This document shows, one piece after another, positions 61,412 through 64,000 of a stretch of DNA of 64,000 bases. The notes under the pieces were generated by a model, which saw only the letters and a program-made list of their open reading frames with translations, searched no databases and had not been told where the DNA came from. The translations under genes were made by a program, and so were the position numbers. Each line of letters starts with the position of its first letter. Positions within the stretch are counted from its first letter, which is position 1. The DNA lies in contig JAAFIW010000005.1 in the NCBI GenBank assembly GCA_013297875.1, positions 183,133-247,132 on the forward strand. The letters are read 5' to 3'. The stretch comes from Comamonadaceae bacterium. GTDB lineage: Bacteria > Pseudomonadota > Gammaproteobacteria > Burkholderiales > Burkholderiaceae_C.

Positions 61412-62029
61412 ATGGCCACCGATCTCCCACCCAACGCCGTTCAACCCGCCAATCGAAAGACCTGGCGCGCCTGGCTGGCCAAGCACCACACGCAGCCCGA
61501 TGGCGTGTGGCTGGTGACGTTCAAGAAGAACAGCGGCCAGCCGCTGCTGCCGTATAACGACGCTGTTGAAGAAGCCTTGTGCTTTGGCTGGGTAGACAGC
61601 AAACCGCGCAAGCTGGATGAGCAGCGCAGCATGCTGTGGTTTGCACCGCGCAAAGGTTCCAGCGGCTGGTCGGCTATCAACAAAGCACGCATAGTCAAGA
61701 TGCAGACGGCAGGGCTGATGACACCGGCCGGGCAAGCCAAGATTGATGCTGCAATAGCCGATGGCAGCTGGGGCTTGCTGGATGCTGTCGATGCATTGGA
61801 GATTCCCACGGATCTGACCCAGGCCTTCAAGCAGCGGCCTGGCTCGGCGCAGCACTTTGACGCCTTTCCCAAGTCGGTGCGGCGCGGCATTCTGGAGTGG
61901 ATTGCGCAGGCCAAGCGGCCTGAAACCCGAGCGGCACGCATCGCACAAACGGCCGAGATGGCAGCGGCAAATCAGCGGGCCAATCAGTGGCGCTATGCAA
62001 AACCGGCATCAAGTTTGCCGTCTGTCTGA
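61412..62029 (+). CDS. YdeI/OmpD-associated family protein
   Basis: Protein of 205 residues from ATG 61412 (GTG 61394, 211 residues, would overlap the GNAT gene by 14 bases). Family marks: WRAWLAKHHTQPDGVWLVTFKK, NDAVEEALCFGWVDSKPRKLDEQRSMLWFAPRKGSSGWSAINKARI, ALEIPTDLTQAF and FDAFPKSVRRGILEWIAQAKRPETRAARIAQTAEMAA. Homologues in E. coli are linked to OmpD or bacteriocin protection, but biochemical function is unclear. Confidence 0.85.
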   Translation: MATDLPPNAVQPANRKTWRAWLAKHHTQPDGVWLVTFKKNSGQPLLPYNDAVEEALCFGWVDSKPRKLDEQRSMLWFAPRKGSSGWSAINKARIVKMQTAGLMTPAGQAKIDAAIADGSWGLLDAVDALEIPTDLTQAFKQRPGSAQHFDAFPKSVRRGILEWIAQAKRPETRAARIAQTAEMAAANQRANQWRYAKPASSLPSV

Positions 62030-62078
62030 AACAAGACGGGCCCACAATCCCCAGTTTTACTGTTTGGGGGAAACCTGC

Positions 62079-62789
62079 ATGAGCTCTCTTAACTTCATCG
62101 GTGGCGAAAAAGGCGGCGTGGGCAAATCGGTCACCGCCCGCGCCCTGGCCCAGTATTTCATTGACAAGGGTCAGGCCTTCACCGGTTTTGACACCGACCG
62201 CTCCCACCACTCGTTCACCCGTTTCTACACCGACTACGCCAGCCCCGTGCTGGTCGATAGCTACGAGGGTCTGGATCGGGTGGTCGACGCTTTCGAGGCC
62301 GACCCGGATCAAAACGTCATCGTTGATCTGGCGGCGCAAACCCTGGCACCCATTTCCCGCTGGGTGCATGACTCGCAACTGATTGCGGTGCTCAGCGAGT
62401 TGGGTATCGCCGTGAATTTTTGGCATGTGCTGGACGATGGAAGAGACTCCGTGACCCTGCTGGACAAGCTGATCGACACCTTTGGGGTTCCAGCCTCAAC
62501 GGGTTCAAGCCCCAACTACATCGTGGTGCAAAACCATGGCCGTGGGTCTGATTTTTCGCTTCTCACCGAGTCAGCCGCGCTGGCCAAGGCACGCGGTGCC
62601 GGTGCCCGCATGATTAACCTGCCGGCCCTGCAAGACGCCAGCATGCGCAAGATTGACCACCACAGCGCCAGCTTCTGGAGCGCCATCAACAACCGCGAAG
62701 GCGACGACATGCTGGGCCTGCTGGAGCGCCAGCGTGTGAAGATGTGGCTGCAAAAGGTCTACAGCGAATTTGACAGCCTGCCTTTGTAA
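62079..62789 (+). CDS. ParA/MinD-like ATPase (MobD-type)
   Basis: Protein of 236 residues from ATG 62079. A deviant Walker A GGEKGGVGKSVT at residues 8-19 carries the two Lys/Gly pattern of ParA proteins; NVIVDLAAQTLAPISRW gives the Walker B Asp. The rest (WHVLDDGRDSVTLLDKLID, YIVVQNHGRGSDFSLL, MWLQKVYSEF) matches the short single-domain MobD/Soj-like group often next to mobilisation genes. No parB or mob gene is seen in this window, so role is open. Confidence 0.85.
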   Translation: MSSLNFIGGEKGGVGKSVTARALAQYFIDKGQAFTGFDTDRSHHSFTRFYTDYASPVLVDSYEGLDRVVDAFEADPDQNVIVDLAAQTLAPISRWVHDSQLIAVLSELGIAVNFWHVLDDGRDSVTLLDKLIDTFGVPASTGSSPNYIVVQNHGRGSDFSLLTESAALAKARGAGARMINLPALQDASMRKIDHHSASFWSAINNREGDDMLGLLERQRVKMWLQKVYSEFDSLPL

Positions 62790-62794
62790 AAACG

Positions 62795-63622
62795 ATGGTC
62801 CGATTTGCCTTTTTGACCTGCATTGCCCTGCTGTCCGGATCGTCGCTGGCCGCAAGCTCGGTGGTTGAGCCGCTCACCGTGACGATTCCCGCCGGGGCCT
62901 TTGTTCTGGGCACCGATCTTCCTGGCCAAGGGCCGCCGACCAAAAAACAAATGCCCTCTATCGCCATCACCGCGACCGAGATCACCGTCGCTCACTTTCG
63001 GGCGTTTGTCAAAAGCACCGGCCACAGCCCAGCTGTCGGCTGCTTCGATTGGCGCGATGGCACTTTCGGCGACGACCCGGGCGGGCGTTGGGACGACCCG
63101 GTGAGCGCGCCGTCTGACGCGCATCCGGTCGTCTGCGTGCGCTGGGCAGACGCCGTCGCTTACGCCAACTGGCTGTCGAAAGCGTCTGATGCCAGCTGGC
63201 GACTGCCGACTGAAACAGAATGGGAATATGCCGCCAAGGGCGGTAACCCGGCCCCCTCGCCCCTGACGCCCGAGACCGCGTGCGCCGCCGCGAACCTGCA
63301 CGACGCCGCGTCGGCGGCTGCTGGCGGCCCGCGGCTTGCACCTTTGCCCTGCAACGACGGATACCCCAAAACTGCACCCGTCGGCGGTCGCAAGGCCAAC
63401 GGTTTCGGACTCTTCGACACCTTGGGCAACGTCTCTGAATGGACCGCCAGTTGCTGGCGCGACGCCTACGGCACCTCTGAGGAAGACTGCAGCCGCCATG
63501 TCGTTCGCGGCGGTGCCTGGAAGGACGACCTGATTCAAGCCACCACGACAAACCGCGTCGGACTATTTGAAGATTTTCGCAGCCGCTATTTCGGATTCCG
63601 TCTGGTGCGCGAGTCCCGCTAA
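62795..63622 (+). CDS. Secreted SUMF1/FGE-like protein
   Basis: Protein of 275 residues, signal peptide to about residue 20. The FGE-sulfatase fold is marked by VTIPAGAFVLGTD, ATEITVAHFRAFVKSTGH, PVVCVRWADAVAYANWLSK, WRLPTETEWEYAAKGG, GLFDTLGNVSEWTASCW, HVVRGGAWKDD and FGFRLVRESR. The two Cys of the formylglycine-generating active site (in the final R-x-C-A-R and GFRCA motifs) are absent, so it should not generate formylglycine. A structural or ligand-binding role is likely. Five bases follow the ParA-like gene. Confidence 0.85.
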   Translation: MVRFAFLTCIALLSGSSLAASSVVEPLTVTIPAGAFVLGTDLPGQGPPTKKQMPSIAITATEITVAHFRAFVKSTGHSPAVGCFDWRDGTFGDDPGGRWDDPVSAPSDAHPVVCVRWADAVAYANWLSKASDASWRLPTETEWEYAAKGGNPAPSPLTPETACAAANLHDAASAAAGGPRLAPLPCNDGYPKTAPVGGRKANGFGLFDTLGNVSEWTASCWRDAYGTSEEDCSRHVVRGGAWKDDLIQATTTNRVGLFEDFRSRYFGFRLVRESR

Positions 63623-64000
63623 GGCAAGGCGGACGCACACCCAACAAGCGATGGCGTCGCCGTCGGTAAAAGGCAGACTGAGTAGTACGAAATTTCCTGA
63701 TTATTGATCTCTTCCAAATTCACGACAGTGAATTGGACTGTTTTCACCCTTTCCCTCCGGGAGAGGGAGGAAATCCCGTCTTGGCCCCCTCTCCCGCAAG
63801 CGGGAGAGGGTTGCGGTGAGGGTCGGCGCGGTCAGCTCAGCACTGCTTGTCTGAGGCATGTACCTATTCAGGTGGAGTCTTTTCCAATTCAGGTTTGATA
63901 CTGAACAGCGTTCCTGAAAGTCAGTTGTCAAGCATGGTCAAAGGGTTTAAGGAAACGCCAGTGTAGGGGGCAACCTGGCTGTCCGGTTTCCTGAATTCTT
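63623..64000. other. Non-coding window end with palindromic repeats
   Basis: Nothing convincing as a gene. It contains an imperfect palindrome TCCAAATTCAC/GTGAATTGGA (63714-63738) and two hairpin repeats at 63751-63767 and 63787-63810. The region from 63850 (TATTCAGGTGGAGTC onwards) to the end is AT-richer and lacks features I can name. Confidence 0.6.
63787..63810. repeat. Perfect CCCTCTCCCGC palindrome
   Basis: CCCTCTCCCGC, AA, GCGGGAGAGGG: 11-base arms, in a CCCTCTCCCGCAAGCGGGAG-type repeat common between proteobacterial genes. A second, shorter hairpin (TCCCTC CGG GAGAGGGA) sits 20 bases upstream. May end the SUMF1-like transcript. Confidence 0.85.

Overview
The window looks like the chromosome of a betaproteobacterium in the family Comamonadaceae (Rhodoferax/Polaromonas-like). 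Reasons: high GC with ordinary housekeeping genes (nth, cobT, argA, dxs-ispA-xseB, hrpA), a metabolism of acyl-CoAs and organic acids (GcdH, ScoAB, acyl-CoA ligase, LldD, orphan TRAP and Liv-type binding proteins), and about twenty copies of a short dispersed repeat (core ATAGCTGCTTGAGCAGTATT, then a TGGGCT block) that I associate with this family. No rRNA, CRISPR array, intact transposase or prophage is visible; there are two tRNA genes.

Layout. 0-3 kb is a scarred accessory segment: a two-gene ATPase/DUF4276-like module (possible phage defence), a truncated TctC-type binding-protein gene, and a helicase remnant beside a GGTCA tandem repeat. 3-14 kb holds three secreted hypothetical proteins, nth, cobT, a MazE-Doc toxin-antitoxin pair, a five-gene MsrA/ABC transporter/DUF3299 operon resembling zinc-responsive operons, GcdH and a carboxymuconolactone-decarboxylase-like protein. 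14-16 kb has a PAS-LuxR regulator divergent from scoAB. 16.2-28.3 kb is a copper/heavy-metal island: DUF3703, two paralogous Cys-motif secreted proteins, an HMA protein, a MerT-like membrane protein, a TolC-like lipoprotein, a multicopper oxidase, a Spy-like protein, a cupredoxin-CusF fusion, an AraC-hydroxylase fusion, a MerR regulator and a CopA-type ATPase.

28.3-48.6 kb carries an N-terminal-nucleophile peptidase, a TAXI protein, DUF427, a 7TMR-DISM protein with a degenerate GGDEF domain, a Liv-type binding protein, a PepSY/two-component operon, LldD, a Tat ferritin-like protein with a cytochrome c, an AlkK-like ligase, a 6PGDH-like oxidoreductase, a DctP protein and the dxs-ispA-xseB isoprenoid operon. 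48.8-55.6 kb has a Rieske oxygenase, tRNA-Arg and tRNA-Pro, a methyltransferase, a MITE-like element and hrpA. 55.6-58.8 kb holds an unusual operon: a small basic protein, a 256-residue unknown protein and a soluble protein that joins an AAA+ ATPase to an FtsH-type M41 peptidase, behind a leader with a terminator-like hairpin. It is the best candidate here for an undescribed system. 58.8-64 kb has an RHH-PIN toxin-antitoxin pair, argA, a GNAT enzyme, a YdeI-like protein, an orphan ParA-like ATPase and a secreted SUMF1-fold protein.

The most unusual cross-window signal is the dispersed repeat. At least seven copies lie inside reading frames. In the five forward copies the internal TGA stop is a sense codon and all five are read in one frame; in three of them the repeat forms the signal-peptide core of a metal-island protein.
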